This document shows, piece after piece, positions 16,634-25,707 of a DNA stretch of 57,306 nucleotides. The stretch's first letter is position 1, and every line of letters begins with the position of its first letter. The notes beneath the pieces are model-generated. The model did not search any database. It was not told the DNA's origin and was given only the letters and a program-made list of their open reading frames with translations. The translations under genes were made by a program, and so were the position numbers. Source of the DNA: Lachnospiraceae bacterium (lineage in GTDB: Bacteria > Bacillota > Clostridia > Lachnospirales > Lachnospiraceae); assembly GCA_024694965.1 (NCBI GenBank), contig JAILJC010000083.1, forward strand, positions 1 through 57,306, given 5' to 3'.

Positions 16634-18466
16634 GTGGCCAAGGCGGATAAAGAAAAACTTGCACTTAACGTAACGATAAAGAATGCATGGTATGCCATGA
16701 CTCTTGCTTCAAAGATATGTCCCGGCATCATCATACATTCTTTTTTCCTGTGGCTTATTGGGCACGGCGAGTGGGTATTTTTTGACGGTGTGTTCATGAG
16801 GGTGATAGTCAACGCCCTGGATCAGGATCTTGGTTTTGAGCATATCATGAATTTCATTTTGATAAGCGGAGCGGTGTTTGCCGTATGCGCCGTTTATACG
16901 TCGTATGTAGAAAACGTGGTGTATCCTCTTGATACCAACAGGCTGTTTGGCGGGATATACAGGAAGATGTATGAAAAGGCCCGCAACGTAGAGCTTAGGT
17001 GTTATGAGGATCCCGATTTTTACAACAGATATACCATGGCAATGGACGGCGCCGAGGAGAAGATAACGGCGATCATCAGGGGGATACTGGGCTCCACCAT
17101 AGGAGCAGTTGCCGCCGGAGTGGTGTTTTATCTTATGTATGAGATAGATCACTATGCAATGCTGTTCATCATCCTTCCCCTTATAGGTAATTTTGTATTC
17201 GGAAACCTTAAGAATAAATATGAATTCAAACGTTATCAGGAGCAGGCACCGAACGAGAAGGTGATCAACTATGTGGGCAGGATGATGTATCTTCCCGACG
17301 GGGCCAAGGAGATCAGGCTTTCCGAAGTCTTTGAGCTTATGCGCAGGCAGTACAGGGAAGCTACCGAAAAGAATGTCAGGGTTGCGATAAAGTACGCTTT
17401 TGCCAACTGTAGTTTAAGTTTCCTGCGCTTAACCTTTACCTTTACCGCGATCTTTGAAGGCGTGCTGCTGTATGCGATCTATCGTAACAGGGTCTCGGGT
17501 ACCGTTACGCTTCCCGAACTTACCATTATGACAAGCCTTATGGTCGCCATGGCATGGATACTCATCCGTGTATTTGAAAATGTCATGGAAGTTCTTAAGA
17601 ACGGAATGTTCATAAACAACCTGAAGAGCTTTCTTGAATATAAGGAGGTAATTCCCGAGGATCAGGACGGCATCATGCCGGACCCCGTTTTTAAAACTCT
17701 CGAATTTAAAAATGTCTCCTTCTCGTACGGAGATAAGGAAACGATACATGATCTTTCGTTTAAGATAACCGACGGCGAGACGGCTGCGCTTGTAGGACAT
17801 AACGGGGCGGGCAAGACAACGATAATAAAGCTCATGCTGCGCCTGTATGATCCGGATAGCGGAGTGATCCTATACAACGGGATCGATATACGTAAGTACA
17901 ACCTGCGTGCCTATCGTGACATCTTTGCGACTACCTTCCAGGACTTCATGCTCTTCGGAATGACGGTTAAGGAGAACATCCTTATGGGAAGGCATTATGA
18001 GGATGAGGGATCGGTTGTTGCCGATGCTCTCAAAAAGGCCGGAGTTTACGATAAGATAATGACTCTTGAAAACGGTATGGACACGATGATGACGAAGGAG
18101 TTCGATGATAAGGGCACTGTGCTTTCAGGCGGGGAGAGTCAGAAGATCGCGGTGGCAAGGACGTTTGTCAAGGATGCGCCAATGAAGATATTTGATGAGC
18201 CTTCAAGTGCACTCGATCCGATAGCCGAATATGAACTTTTCAAAAATATCTTAAGGGAAGCGAAGGACCATACTATGCTCTTCATTTCCCACAGGCTTTC
18301 ATCGGTCAAGGACTGCGACAGGGTGCTGATGCTTGAGAAGGGTACACTCATCGAGGAGGGTACTCACAAGCAGCTTATAGCTCTCGGTGAGAAATATGCC
18401 CAGATGTATAAGAAGCAGGCCATGAATTACCTTGCTTTGGAGAAGGAAGAGGAGGTGGTACTGTGA
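16634..18466 (+). CDS. ABC exporter half-transporter (membrane domain plus ATPase), subunit 1
   Basis: Residues 1-330 hold a six-helix exporter membrane domain; residues about 350-600 form the ATPase with Walker A GHNGAGKTT, signature LSGGESQK, Walker B MKIFDEPSSALDP and the switch histidine in FISHRLSS. The start is GTG 16634 with AGGAGG upstream. It overlaps the second half-transporter by 4 bases (GTGA), so the two very likely form a heterodimer. I found no bacteriocin precursor, peptidase domain or immunity gene nearby, so the substrate cannot be named. Preceded by an output-less response regulator. Confidence 0.86.
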   Translation: MAKADKEKLALNVTIKNAWYAMTLASKICPGIIIHSFFLWLIGHGEWVFFDGVFMRVIVNALDQDLGFEHIMNFILISGAVFAVCAVYTSYVENVVYPLDTNRLFGGIYRKMYEKARNVELRCYEDPDFYNRYTMAMDGAEEKITAIIRGILGSTIGAVAAGVVFYLMYEIDHYAMLFIILPLIGNFVFGNLKNKYEFKRYQEQAPNEKVINYVGRMMYLPDGAKEIRLSEVFELMRRQYREATEKNVRVAIKYAFANCSLSFLRLTFTFTAIFEGVLLYAIYRNRVSGTVTLPELTIMTSLMVAMAWILIRVFENVMEVLKNGMFINNLKSFLEYKEVIPEDQDGIMPDPVFKTLEFKNVSFSYGDKETIHDLSFKITDGETAALVGHNGAGKTTIIKLMLRLYDPDSGVILYNGIDIRKYNLRAYRDIFATTFQDFMLFGMTVKENILMGRHYEDEGSVVADALKKAGVYDKIMTLENGMDTMMTKEFDDKGTVLSGGESQKIAVARTFVKDAPMKIFDEPSSALDPIAEYELFKNILREAKDHTMLFISHRLSSVKDCDRVLMLEKGTLIEEGTHKQLIALGEKYAQMYKKQAMNYLALEKEEEVVL

Positions 18467-20280
18467 ACGAAAAAGAAAAGACCAAACAGAGTGCCGCTTT
18501 GGTATTCTCAAATAACTTCTTCTTCCTTAAGATGATGTTTAAGGCATCGCCCAAGTTTGTCATCTTTCAGTCGGTGGATTCTGTCAGGAATCAGATATCC
18601 ATATTCTTTGAGCATACCGTGCTCATAGGTTATGTGCTCGAAGCTGCTGAATTTGACTATTCTTTCTCATCGGTCGCATTAAACATACTGGTGCTTGCGG
18701 GCCTCATTACACTGGGAATGGTATATACCGTGATCTCGCAGGACTATATAACGGAGAAAGAGCGCCCGAAAGTAAAGCAGAAGATAAGGATGCTGCTGTA
18801 TGAGAAGGCAAGGAAGGTCGATCTTTCATGCTACGATGATCCCGAATTTTACAACGAACAGGTCCTTGCCATATCCGAAGTGGATAAGCAGATAGAAAAA
18901 GTCCTTGAATTTGTCAAAAATGTACTCGGAGGCATCACCGCCTTCATTTTTACCGGCGTGTTCTTCTTAATGAAGGATAAGGTGTCGATCATATTTGCCA
19001 CCGCGTCGTTTGTGCTTACGATAGTCTTCGAGCAGATATACAACAAACAGAATTATCTTGTTAAGGTCGAGGGCATGCCATATACGAGGAAGAGGGATTA
19101 TATCAAGCGTATCTTTTATCTTAGCGATTACGCCAAGGAGATAAGGCTTAATCCTGATGTTTCGGGTGTCCTGTTTGAGGAGTTTGAGGAGGCAAACGGC
19201 GAAGTATTCAAGATCGAGAAAAAGTATGCCTTCAAAAAGTGGATCCTCGGATTTGTAAAGAGCTATCTGTGTGATGACCTTTTCTATTCGGTCATTTTCA
19301 TCGGTTATCTTGTTTACCAGGCGGCGGTCCTTCACAGGCTGTCATTCTCTACGGTTGCCATCCTTTACGGATCCTTCGGAAGGATGAGGCAGAGCATGAG
19401 GGTATTTTCAGAATCATATCCGCATGCGTGCGAGAGCAGCCTTTACATAGGCAGGATAAGGAAGTTCCTTTCATATGAGCCCAAGATAGTATCCGACGAA
19501 AACCTTGTTCCTGATAAGAATGCCAAGGAGATCGAACTTAAGGATGTTTCGTTTGCATACGGCAGCAGTACCGATATGCTTCTTAAGAAGCTTAACCTAT
19601 ATATTAAGCCGGGTGAGAAGATAGCACTCGTCGGATATAACGGCGCAGGCAAGACAACGCTTGTAAAGCTCCTTATGAGGCTTTATGACGTGTGCTCCGG
19701 ACAGATACTTGCGGATAAAACCGATATAATGAAGTACGACCTTGAAGCATACAGGGACACGGTAGGCACGGTATTCCAGGATTTTAAGATTTTTGCCGGA
19801 AACGTGACCGAAAATGTTATACTGGATGTTGAGGAGAAAGCGGATAATGACAAGGTGCGCAGGGCTCTTGCCGACAGCGGGCTCATAGACAGGATAGACA
19901 GGTTTAAAAACGGACTTAAGACAGAGCTTACAAATGAATTCTCCAAAGAGGGGGTAAACCTGTCCGGCGGTGAGAATCAAAAGCTTGCGATCGCGAGGGT
20001 ATTTTATAAGGATGCCGGGCTGATGATCCTTGATGAACCTTCGAGCGCGCTCGATCCCATAGCGGAGTATCAGCTTAACCATGCTATGCTTTCGGCAACG
20101 GGAGACAAGACGGTGATCTTTATCTCCCACAGGCTTTCGACAACGCGCAACGCAGACAGGATAATCATGCTTGAGGACGGTAATATAGTCGAGCAGGGAA
20201 GCCATGAGGAACTGCTTAAGGCGGATGGTAAGTACGCGAGGATGTGGAAGGTCCAGGCAGGAGCATATATCAATGTTTAG
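18463..20280 (+). CDS. ABC exporter half-transporter (membrane domain plus ATPase), subunit 2
   Basis: Same architecture as the gene it overlaps: membrane domain, then ATPase with Walker A GYNGAGKTT, signature LSGGENQK, Walker B LMILDEPSSALDP and FISHRLSTT. Both ATPase sites look complete, unlike many asymmetric heterodimers in which one site is degenerate. Shared phrases with subunit 1 (ATFQDF/TVFQDF, SSALDPIAEY) point to an old duplication. The GTG start lies within the last codons of subunit 1. Confidence 0.86.
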   Translation: MNEKEKTKQSAALVFSNNFFFLKMMFKASPKFVIFQSVDSVRNQISIFFEHTVLIGYVLEAAEFDYSFSSVALNILVLAGLITLGMVYTVISQDYITEKERPKVKQKIRMLLYEKARKVDLSCYDDPEFYNEQVLAISEVDKQIEKVLEFVKNVLGGITAFIFTGVFFLMKDKVSIIFATASFVLTIVFEQIYNKQNYLVKVEGMPYTRKRDYIKRIFYLSDYAKEIRLNPDVSGVLFEEFEEANGEVFKIEKKYAFKKWILGFVKSYLCDDLFYSVIFIGYLVYQAAVLHRLSFSTVAILYGSFGRMRQSMRVFSESYPHACESSLYIGRIRKFLSYEPKIVSDENLVPDKNAKEIELKDVSFAYGSSTDMLLKKLNLYIKPGEKIALVGYNGAGKTTLVKLLMRLYDVCSGQILADKTDIMKYDLEAYRDTVGTVFQDFKIFAGNVTENVILDVEEKADNDKVRRALADSGLIDRIDRFKNGLKTELTNEFSKEGVNLSGGENQKLAIARVFYKDAGLMILDEPSSALDPIAEYQLNHAMLSATGDKTVIFISHRLSTTRNADRIIMLEDGNIVEQGSHEELLKADGKYARMWKVQAGAYINV

Positions 20281-20300
20281 ATACGGAAAGGAGAGGAAAA

Positions 20301-21344
20301 ATGGCGTTTGAGACCGACGAAGAAATTCAGGCTTTGATAGACAGATACACCGCTCTTGAAAGCATCGTGGATGAACGGATGCACAGGATCCTTATAAAAG
20401 ACGGTAATCCGTTAATGCTTATAACCCATCGTATCAAAACTATGGATTCCATAAAGGAAAAGCTTAAAAGAAAACAGGACCACTACAGCTCTGTTTATGA
20501 AATGCGCGATATCCTGGGGTTCCGTGTTATATGCTACTTATCAGGCGATGTCGATATGATAGCCGGACTGCTGGCCGAAAACTTCCGTGTCAACTGGAGC
20601 AAGACCAAGGATAAGAGGAAAATGATAGAGGCGGACGCCTTCGGTTATCTTTCCCTTCATTATATCTGTGCACTTCCCGAGGCGGAAGGGGATTTAAGCG
20701 ATCTGTGGTTTGAAGTCCAGATAAGGACGATCTTACAGCACAGCTGGGCCGAGATCGAGCACGACCTTGGCTATAAGGCGGCGATCGAGGTGCCGAGGGA
20801 TATAAGGAGAAGGTTTTCAAGGGCCGCAAGCCTGCTTGAGACAACTGATGAGATCTTTGCCGATATAAAGATACGGCTTGATAAATACAAATGCGAGGTT
20901 CAGGAAAACATCAAAAACGAAAGCATTGATGACCTGTCCTTCGACCTTATAACCCTGACCGAGTTTACGGCGCATAACAGCATATATCTTGATCTGCTCA
21001 GTGAAATAGCGGCCATTACAAATGCGCATATCACGGAGGGTATCCTTGAAAACCAGCTTGTCCTTATTGATTTTCTGGGTATAAGGACGCTGCGTGACAT
21101 GACTGAACTTATCCGAAAAAGGCGTGAACTTACGTTAAGACTTGCTAAAGAGTCACTTCAGGATTCTGAGCTTGATGAGCTGTCGTCAACCGTGGCGTAT
21201 TATTATCTTTTCAGGGCGGAACTTATCGAGGGTGGATACAGCAGGGAGCGGGTGCGTGAATATTTCATGCTGACATCTAAAAATGAAAAGATCATTTCAA
21301 ATAATACGGAAAAGATCATGGCGGAACGGGAAAAGCTTAAGTAA
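20301..21344 (+). CDS. RelA/SpoT-domain alarmone synthetase (small-type (p)ppGpp synthetase)
   Basis: Residues about 45-190 match the (p)ppGpp synthetase domain: RIKTMDSIKEKL, MRDILGFRVICYL, ADAFGYLSLHYIC and LWFEVQIRTILQHSWAEIEHDLGYK. There is no HD hydrolase domain before it and no TGS/ACT domain after it, so it resembles small alarmone synthetases, but the 347-residue length is about 100 longer than RelQ/RelP because of an unassigned helical C-terminus. ATG 20301 follows AAAGGAGAGG; an earlier in-frame start inside the exporter gene is rejected. It may be co-transcribed with the exporter. Confidence 0.85.
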   Translation: MAFETDEEIQALIDRYTALESIVDERMHRILIKDGNPLMLITHRIKTMDSIKEKLKRKQDHYSSVYEMRDILGFRVICYLSGDVDMIAGLLAENFRVNWSKTKDKRKMIEADAFGYLSLHYICALPEAEGDLSDLWFEVQIRTILQHSWAEIEHDLGYKAAIEVPRDIRRRFSRAASLLETTDEIFADIKIRLDKYKCEVQENIKNESIDDLSFDLITLTEFTAHNSIYLDLLSEIAAITNAHITEGILENQLVLIDFLGIRTLRDMTELIRKRRELTLRLAKESLQDSELDELSSTVAYYYLFRAELIEGGYSRERVREYFMLTSKNEKIISNNTEKIMAEREKLK

Positions 21345-21358
21345 ATCAACCGGGGATA

Positions 21359-21367
21359 TGATATAAT
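21359..21367 (+). promoter_or_regulatory. Extended -10 promoter element before the first metY
   Basis: TGATATAAT (TG at 21359-21360, TATAAT at 21362-21367) is an extended -10 with no recognisable -35, 34 bases before the start codon. Confidence 0.55.
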
Positions 21368-21400
21368 CTCTCCAAAGCATGAAAGGAAAGGAATAAAGAT

Positions 21401-22681
21401 ATGAGTACAAGAATTGAAACAAAATGTCTTCACGAAGGTTACGAACCGGGCAACGGTGATCCCAGGCAGCTTCCGATATGGCAGAGCACGACATGGAAGT
21501 ATGCAACCAGCGATGATATGGGTGCGCTTTTTGACCTTGAGGCCGAAGGATATTTTTACACTAGGCTCCAGAACCCGACCAATGATATGGCGGCAAAGAA
21601 GCTGACCGCACTTGAAGGAGGGTATGCCGGGATGCTTACATCCTCGGGACAGGCGGCAAATTTCTTTGCGATATTCAATATCTGTGAAGCGGGGGATCAT
21701 TTCATCGCATCATCGGCTATATACGGCGGTACTTACAATCTTTTCCTTGTAACAATGGCAAAGATGGGGATCGAGTGTACTTTTGTTGACCAGAACCTGT
21801 CGGAGGAGGAGCTTTCAAAGTATTTTAAGCCAAACACCAAAGCCGTGTTCGGTGAGACGATAACAAATCCCACCTGTTCCGTACTTGATATAGAAAAGTT
21901 CGCACGTCTTGCACACAGTCACGGGGTTCCGCTTATCGTGGACAACACGTTTGCCACTCCCGTAAACTGCAGGCCTATTGAATGGGGTGCCGATATAGTT
22001 ACGCATTCGACGACAAAGTACATTGACGGACATGCGATAAGCGTCGGGGGAGCTATTATAGACAGCGGTAATTTTGACTGGCTTGCACATGCGGATGTTT
22101 TCCCGGGCCTTACCACTCCCGACGAGAGCTATCACGGCATCGTATATGCCGAAAAGTTCGGCAAGGGCGCATATATAACAAAGGCGACCGCACAGCTTAT
22201 GAGGGATTTTGGCTGCATCCAGTCACCGCAGAATGCTTTCTACGTAAATACAGGGCTTGAATCACTCCATGTGCGAGTACAGAGACATTGCGAAAATGCG
22301 CTTAAGGTTGCGCAGTTCCTTCATGATAACGATAAGATCGCATGGGTTCATTACGCAGGCCTGCCCGATGATGAGTATCATGAGCTTGCAAAGAAGTATC
22401 TTCCGAACGGTACATGCGGAGTTTTGTGTTTCGCACTTAAGGGCGGCCGTGAGAAATCCATTGCGTTCATGGACAGCTTAAAGCTTGCCACGATAGCAAC
22501 ACATGTCGCAGACGCAAGGACCTGTCTTCTTCATCCGGCCAGCCATACGCACAGGCAGCTGTCCGAGGAGCAGCTTATAGAAGCAGGGATATCTCCGGAT
22601 CTTATCCGTTATTCCGTAGGACTCGAGAATGCGGATGACCTTATAGATGATCTTAAGCAGGCGCTGGATCAGGTTGGCTGA
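21401..22681 (+). CDS. metY: O-acetylhomoserine sulfhydrylase-like PLP enzyme (first of three)
   Basis: A 426-residue Cys/Met-metabolism PLP enzyme. The family opening is followed by the tyrosine/arginine phosphate site YTRLQNPTND, SSGQAA, YGGTYNLF, LIVDNTFATP and the PLP lysine in THSTTKYIDGH. The long form with the TLHE-like start and insertions around residues 250-270 fits O-acetylhomoserine sulfhydrylases (MetY), which make homocysteine from O-acetylhomoserine and sulfide or a protein thiocarboxylate. It has its own promoter, and lies 9 kb before the sulfur island. Substrate choice cannot be settled from sequence alone. Its 3' end overlaps the convergent thiT by 13 bases. Confidence 0.83.
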   Translation: MSTRIETKCLHEGYEPGNGDPRQLPIWQSTTWKYATSDDMGALFDLEAEGYFYTRLQNPTNDMAAKKLTALEGGYAGMLTSSGQAANFFAIFNICEAGDHFIASSAIYGGTYNLFLVTMAKMGIECTFVDQNLSEEELSKYFKPNTKAVFGETITNPTCSVLDIEKFARLAHSHGVPLIVDNTFATPVNCRPIEWGADIVTHSTTKYIDGHAISVGGAIIDSGNFDWLAHADVFPGLTTPDESYHGIVYAEKFGKGAYITKATAQLMRDFGCIQSPQNAFYVNTGLESLHVRVQRHCENALKVAQFLHDNDKIAWVHYAGLPDDEYHELAKKYLPNGTCGVLCFALKGGREKSIAFMDSLKLATIATHVADARTCLLHPASHTHRQLSEEQLIEAGISPDLIRYSVGLENADDLIDDLKQALDQVG

Positions 22682-23382
22682 TCCACAGGTGTCGCAACGG
22701 TAACCGTGTTTTTTATACGCTCGATAGATTTCCTGACTGCCGGAATGCTTAAAACGATCAGTGTAATGATCATTTCGGACAGGATATAGCTGTAATTATA
22801 TGCTATTGAGTATACGTTCCTAAACGATTGCGGGAACCAATCGGGCATGTAGTCCATCCAGTAAATATATCCGCCGATCGTATGAAAGACCCCGCGGATG
22901 AGAGCAGCAGCTATGTATCCTTTAACCAGGCCGTTCTTTTTGTTATACCAGAAGCCGGCTATGCCGAGTGCCGTGAATGCGAAGAAATAATCACAGCATA
23001 CCTGGAAGGGGGACAAAAAATAGGTGCTGCCTGTCTGGATGAATTGGAGGAGGCTGTAGGCAAATGCCGTTGTAAAGCCTACCTTTATACCGAAAGCATA
23101 ACCCACAAAACATATAAAGAACATTGAGAAAAGCGTGATCGAACCGCCCATGGGCAGTTCGAATTTTATATATGATGTTACGAATGCAAGTGCAAGGGAT
23201 ATGCCGGCACAGGTAAGCTTTTTGGCGTTAAACCTGCCGGTATCCTGTTTCTTTCCCGTCATAAAGGCTGCGATACCTATCACAAGTATCATAAGGATCA
23301 CGATCGCGATGTATCCGGCCTTTGTCAGTTCGTAGTAGGATCCCCACTCGGGATCGTTCACATAGTTGATAAAGTAAGACAT
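22669..23382 (-). CDS. thiT: Thiamine ECF transporter substrate-binding subunit
   Basis: A 237-residue membrane protein with about six hydrophobic segments. It matches ThiT (YuaJ): FELPMGGSITLFSMFFICF, YSLLQFIQTGSTYFLSPFQ and GVFHTIGGYIYWMDYMP are characteristic of thiamine-binding S components, which share a separately encoded energising module. The assignment is confirmed by the TPP riboswitch in its leader. The ribosome site GGGAGG lies in the terminator stem and only six U residues separate it from the AUG. Confidence 0.93.
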   Translation of the reverse strand: MSYFINYVNDPEWGSYYELTKAGYIAIVILMILVIGIAAFMTGKKQDTGRFNAKKLTCAGISLALAFVTSYIKFELPMGGSITLFSMFFICFVGYAFGIKVGFTTAFAYSLLQFIQTGSTYFLSPFQVCCDYFFAFTALGIAGFWYNKKNGLVKGYIAAALIRGVFHTIGGYIYWMDYMPDWFPQSFRNVYSIAYNYSYILSEMIITLIVLSIPAVRKSIERIKNTVTVATPVDQPT

Positions 23383-23388
23383 AAAAAA

Positions 23389-23411
23389 CCTCCCGCATTT
23401 TGTGCCGGAGG
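23389..23411 (-). terminator. Riboswitch-controlled terminator that also hides the thiT ribosome site
   Basis: In the minus-strand RNA CCUCC pairs with GGAGG and GCA with UGC around a CAAAA loop, followed by six U residues that run into the thiT AUG. The 3' arm is the thiT Shine-Dalgarno sequence. Confidence 0.85.
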
Positions 23412-23449
23412 AGATAATGACATATCCCGCATGGATATCCCATATGACT

Positions 23450-23527
23450 GCTTCCTTACGCCGGTATTATCCGGTTCAAGTAATGAGGGTTAGGACAAAC
23501 GTCCGTCTCAGCAAATGCACCCCTAGC
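23450..23527 (-). ncRNA. TPP riboswitch (THI element)
   Basis: The minus-strand RNA carries the conserved THI elements in order: CUAGGGGUGC, GCUGAGA, ACCC, UUGAACC, GGAUAAUACCGGCGUAAGGAAGC (written here as separate conserved blocks GGAUAAU and CCGGCGUAAGGAAG). They bind the pyrimidine and pyrophosphate of thiamine pyrophosphate. The downstream gene is thiT and the expression platform is the terminator/ribosome-site hairpin at 23389-23411, so high TPP should lower transporter synthesis. Confidence 0.95.
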
Positions 23528-23540
23528 ACATATTAATCAT

Positions 23541-23569
23541 ATTTTATTCATTTACTGTGTCTATGTCAA
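23541..23569 (-). promoter_or_regulatory. Promoter of the thiT riboswitch transcript
   Basis: On the minus strand a consensus TTGACA (23569-23564), exact 17-base spacer and TAAAAT (23546-23541) lie just upstream of the aptamer. Confidence 0.85.
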
Positions 23570-23602
23570 GATATAAATCCATCTGCCCGGTACCGGTAAA
23601 AG

Positions 23603-23631
23603 TTGAAAACATTCCGGGCTGCATATATAAT
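23603..23631 (+). promoter_or_regulatory. Promoter of the MoxR/DUF58/transglutaminase operon
   Basis: TTGAAA (23603-23608), 17-base spacer, TATAAT (23626-23631), divergent from the thiT promoter about 35 bases away. Confidence 0.82.
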
Positions 23632-23698
23632 AAAATATACATAAAGACTCATTTAAACACACTGAAAATGCGTTTTGCATATGTTGACAGGAGCAAAA

Positions 23699-24640
23699 AT
23701 GGATACAAAAGTATCAAATGATAATATAGCACTGTTAAGATCAAATATGGAGAAGAGGATAGTCGGTAAGAGCGGGCTTATCGACAGGCTTATCATAGCC
23801 CTGATCAGCGAGGGGCATGTGCTCCTTGAGGATGTACCCGGTGTCGGCAAGACATCCCTTGCAAAGGCTCTTGCCGATTCGCTTTCGTTGTCTTTTTCAA
23901 GGATCCAGTGCACTCCCGATACAATGCCTTCCGATATAACAGGCGTATCTGTCTATAACAGTAAATCCGGCAGCTTCGAGGTTGTTCCGGGGCCTGTTGT
24001 CAATAACATCGTGCTTGCGGATGAGCTTAACAGGACTACGCCCAAAACGCAGTCGGCTCTTCTTGAAGCAATGGAGGAAAATAAAGTTACGATCGACGGG
24101 AAGGATCTGGCCCTGCCGGAACCATTCATGGTGATAGGGACGCAGAACCCCCTTGAAACGGCGGGAACATATCCGCTTCCCGAGGCCCAGCTTGACAGGT
24201 TCATGATGAAGCTTTCGGTGGGTTATCCGGGTACGGAAGATGCGCTTGATATGGCCGGACGTTTTCTTGAGGGATCATTGCATGAGGAGACCAAGGCAGT
24301 TCTTAAGGGCGAGGATATACTTAAGATGCGTTCGGATGTCAGGGAAGTTAAGATAAATGATAAGCTTATCGACTATGCCGTCACCATAGTGGAATCAACG
24401 AGGTCCGTTCCGGAAATATCGTGCGGTGCTTCGCCGAGGGCATTATTGTCGATGCTTCGCTGTGCACAGGCTTATGCGTTATTTAGCGCAAGGGATTACT
24501 GTGTTCCGGAGGATATCTTAAACGCCGCGGAGCTGACTCTGCCACACAGGCTCATTCTTACGGCCCAGGCCAGGATGAACCACGTATCACAGGCGCAGGT
24601 TTTAAAGACCCTTACCAATCATATCAAGGTCCCGTCATGA
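23699..24640 (+). CDS. MoxR-family AAA+ ATPase
   Basis: A 313-residue AAA+ protein with Walker A EDVPGVGKTSLAKAL, Walker B VLADELNRTTPKTQSALLEAM, sensor 1 MVIGTQNP and the arginine-containing LPEAQLDRFMMKL. MoxR ATPases act as chaperones for metal or complex assembly, usually beside DUF58 and transglutaminase-like genes, exactly the order seen here. ATG 23699 has AGGAG at 23689-23693; an earlier in-frame ATG at 23675 lacks a ribosome site. Its stop overlaps the DUF58 start. Confidence 0.93.
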   Translation: MDTKVSNDNIALLRSNMEKRIVGKSGLIDRLIIALISEGHVLLEDVPGVGKTSLAKALADSLSLSFSRIQCTPDTMPSDITGVSVYNSKSGSFEVVPGPVVNNIVLADELNRTTPKTQSALLEAMEENKVTIDGKDLALPEPFMVIGTQNPLETAGTYPLPEAQLDRFMMKLSVGYPGTEDALDMAGRFLEGSLHEETKAVLKGEDILKMRSDVREVKINDKLIDYAVTIVESTRSVPEISCGASPRALLSMLRCAQAYALFSARDYCVPEDILNAAELTLPHRLILTAQARMNHVSQAQVLKTLTNHIKVPS

Positions 24641-25707
24641 GCATACGTTTTAATTTAAAAAACAGTGTTGTCTACCTGTTTATACTTACGGGATGTATTG
24701 TTTTTGCAAGCTTCTACGGAGGCTTGCTTCCTTTTGTCCTTTTATACGGAACCCTTCTGTTTATCCCGGTTTCCTTTGTATTTATAATGCTCAATTACCA
24801 TTTCCTGTCCGTATTTCAGGAACTTGATGTACACAGAGTGGTAAAGGGTGAGAAGCATAAGCTTTACATTTCGTTTGAAAACAGAGGGATATTTACGATC
24901 CATGACATGGTGCTTTTACTCCACTTCGACAGGTGCGATTTTACAGGGGTAGAAGACGGGGAGAGGATCGTTTTAGAGCCTCGCAGCAAGATACAGTTTG
25001 AAGTGGGTACCGTATGTATATACGGCGGTACCTACGAGATAGGTCTTAAGAGCCTTAAGTTTACGGATCCTTTCGGGATAATTTCCGTATTGTTTAAGGT
25101 TCCTTATTCTTTCAGGGCAATAGTCAGCCCCAAGATCACCGATACGGCAAATGAATATCTTGATATCGAAAATATCCTAAACAGCATCGGCAGCAAGAGT
25201 GAGATAAGGACAGAGGAGATACCCGGAAATGAAATGCGGGAGTATCGTCCGGGAGATCCTGTTTCAACAATAAACTGGAAGGTTTCCGCGAGGCTTTCAA
25301 AGCTTACAGTCCGTGTGCCCGACAAGCTTGATACGAGAACGGTCACACTGATCATGGAGCCGTCGAACGTGCCTGAGAGGATGCAGGATACTGATTATCT
25401 TAAACGCAGGGATCATTTCCTTGAATTCTGTGTATCCGCGGTCTGGTATTTTGCAAGGAGAGGAGTTCCCGTTCTTGTAATATATCCGGCCGGAAAGATC
25501 ACCGAGCTTCAGGTTGATTCCTATGATTCTTTCCCACGGTTCTATAACGATATCTCGGGCGGATTGTCATACAGATCCGACGATGAAAAGGAAAGGATGC
25601 ACAAACTGGTACAGGAAAGGAGGCAGGCGGGATTTGGAAACGAAACAAGAGTCATTGTCGTTGAAGACGAATGGCCCGGCGAAGATTTTTGCATCGTTGC
25701 CGACTGA
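24637..25707 (+). CDS. DUF58 domain membrane protein
   Basis: Two membrane segments (about residues 10-50) precede a cytosolic or extracytosolic beta-rich part and a DUF58 domain with the signature EYRPGDPVSTINWKVSARL near residue 210. DUF58 proteins partner with MoxR ATPases; no biochemical role is firmly established. It overlaps moxR by 4 bases (ATGA), and the next gene starts well inside its 3' end. Confidence 0.9.
   Translation: MSIRFNLKNSVVYLFILTGCIVFASFYGGLLPFVLLYGTLLFIPVSFVFIMLNYHFLSVFQELDVHRVVKGEKHKLYISFENRGIFTIHDMVLLLHFDRCDFTGVEDGERIVLEPRSKIQFEVGTVCIYGGTYEIGLKSLKFTDPFGIISVLFKVPYSFRAIVSPKITDTANEYLDIENILNSIGSKSEIRTEEIPGNEMREYRPGDPVSTINWKVSARLSKLTVRVPDKLDTRTVTLIMEPSNVPERMQDTDYLKRRDHFLEFCVSAVWYFARRGVPVLVIYPAGKITELQVDSYDSFPRFYNDISGGLSYRSDDEKERMHKLVQERRQAGFGNETRVIVVEDEWPGEDFCIVAD

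Noticed and set aside
16634-20280. Lantibiotic or bacteriocin export cluster
   Set aside because: No precursor peptide, modification enzyme, peptidase domain or immunity gene was found near the ABC pair.
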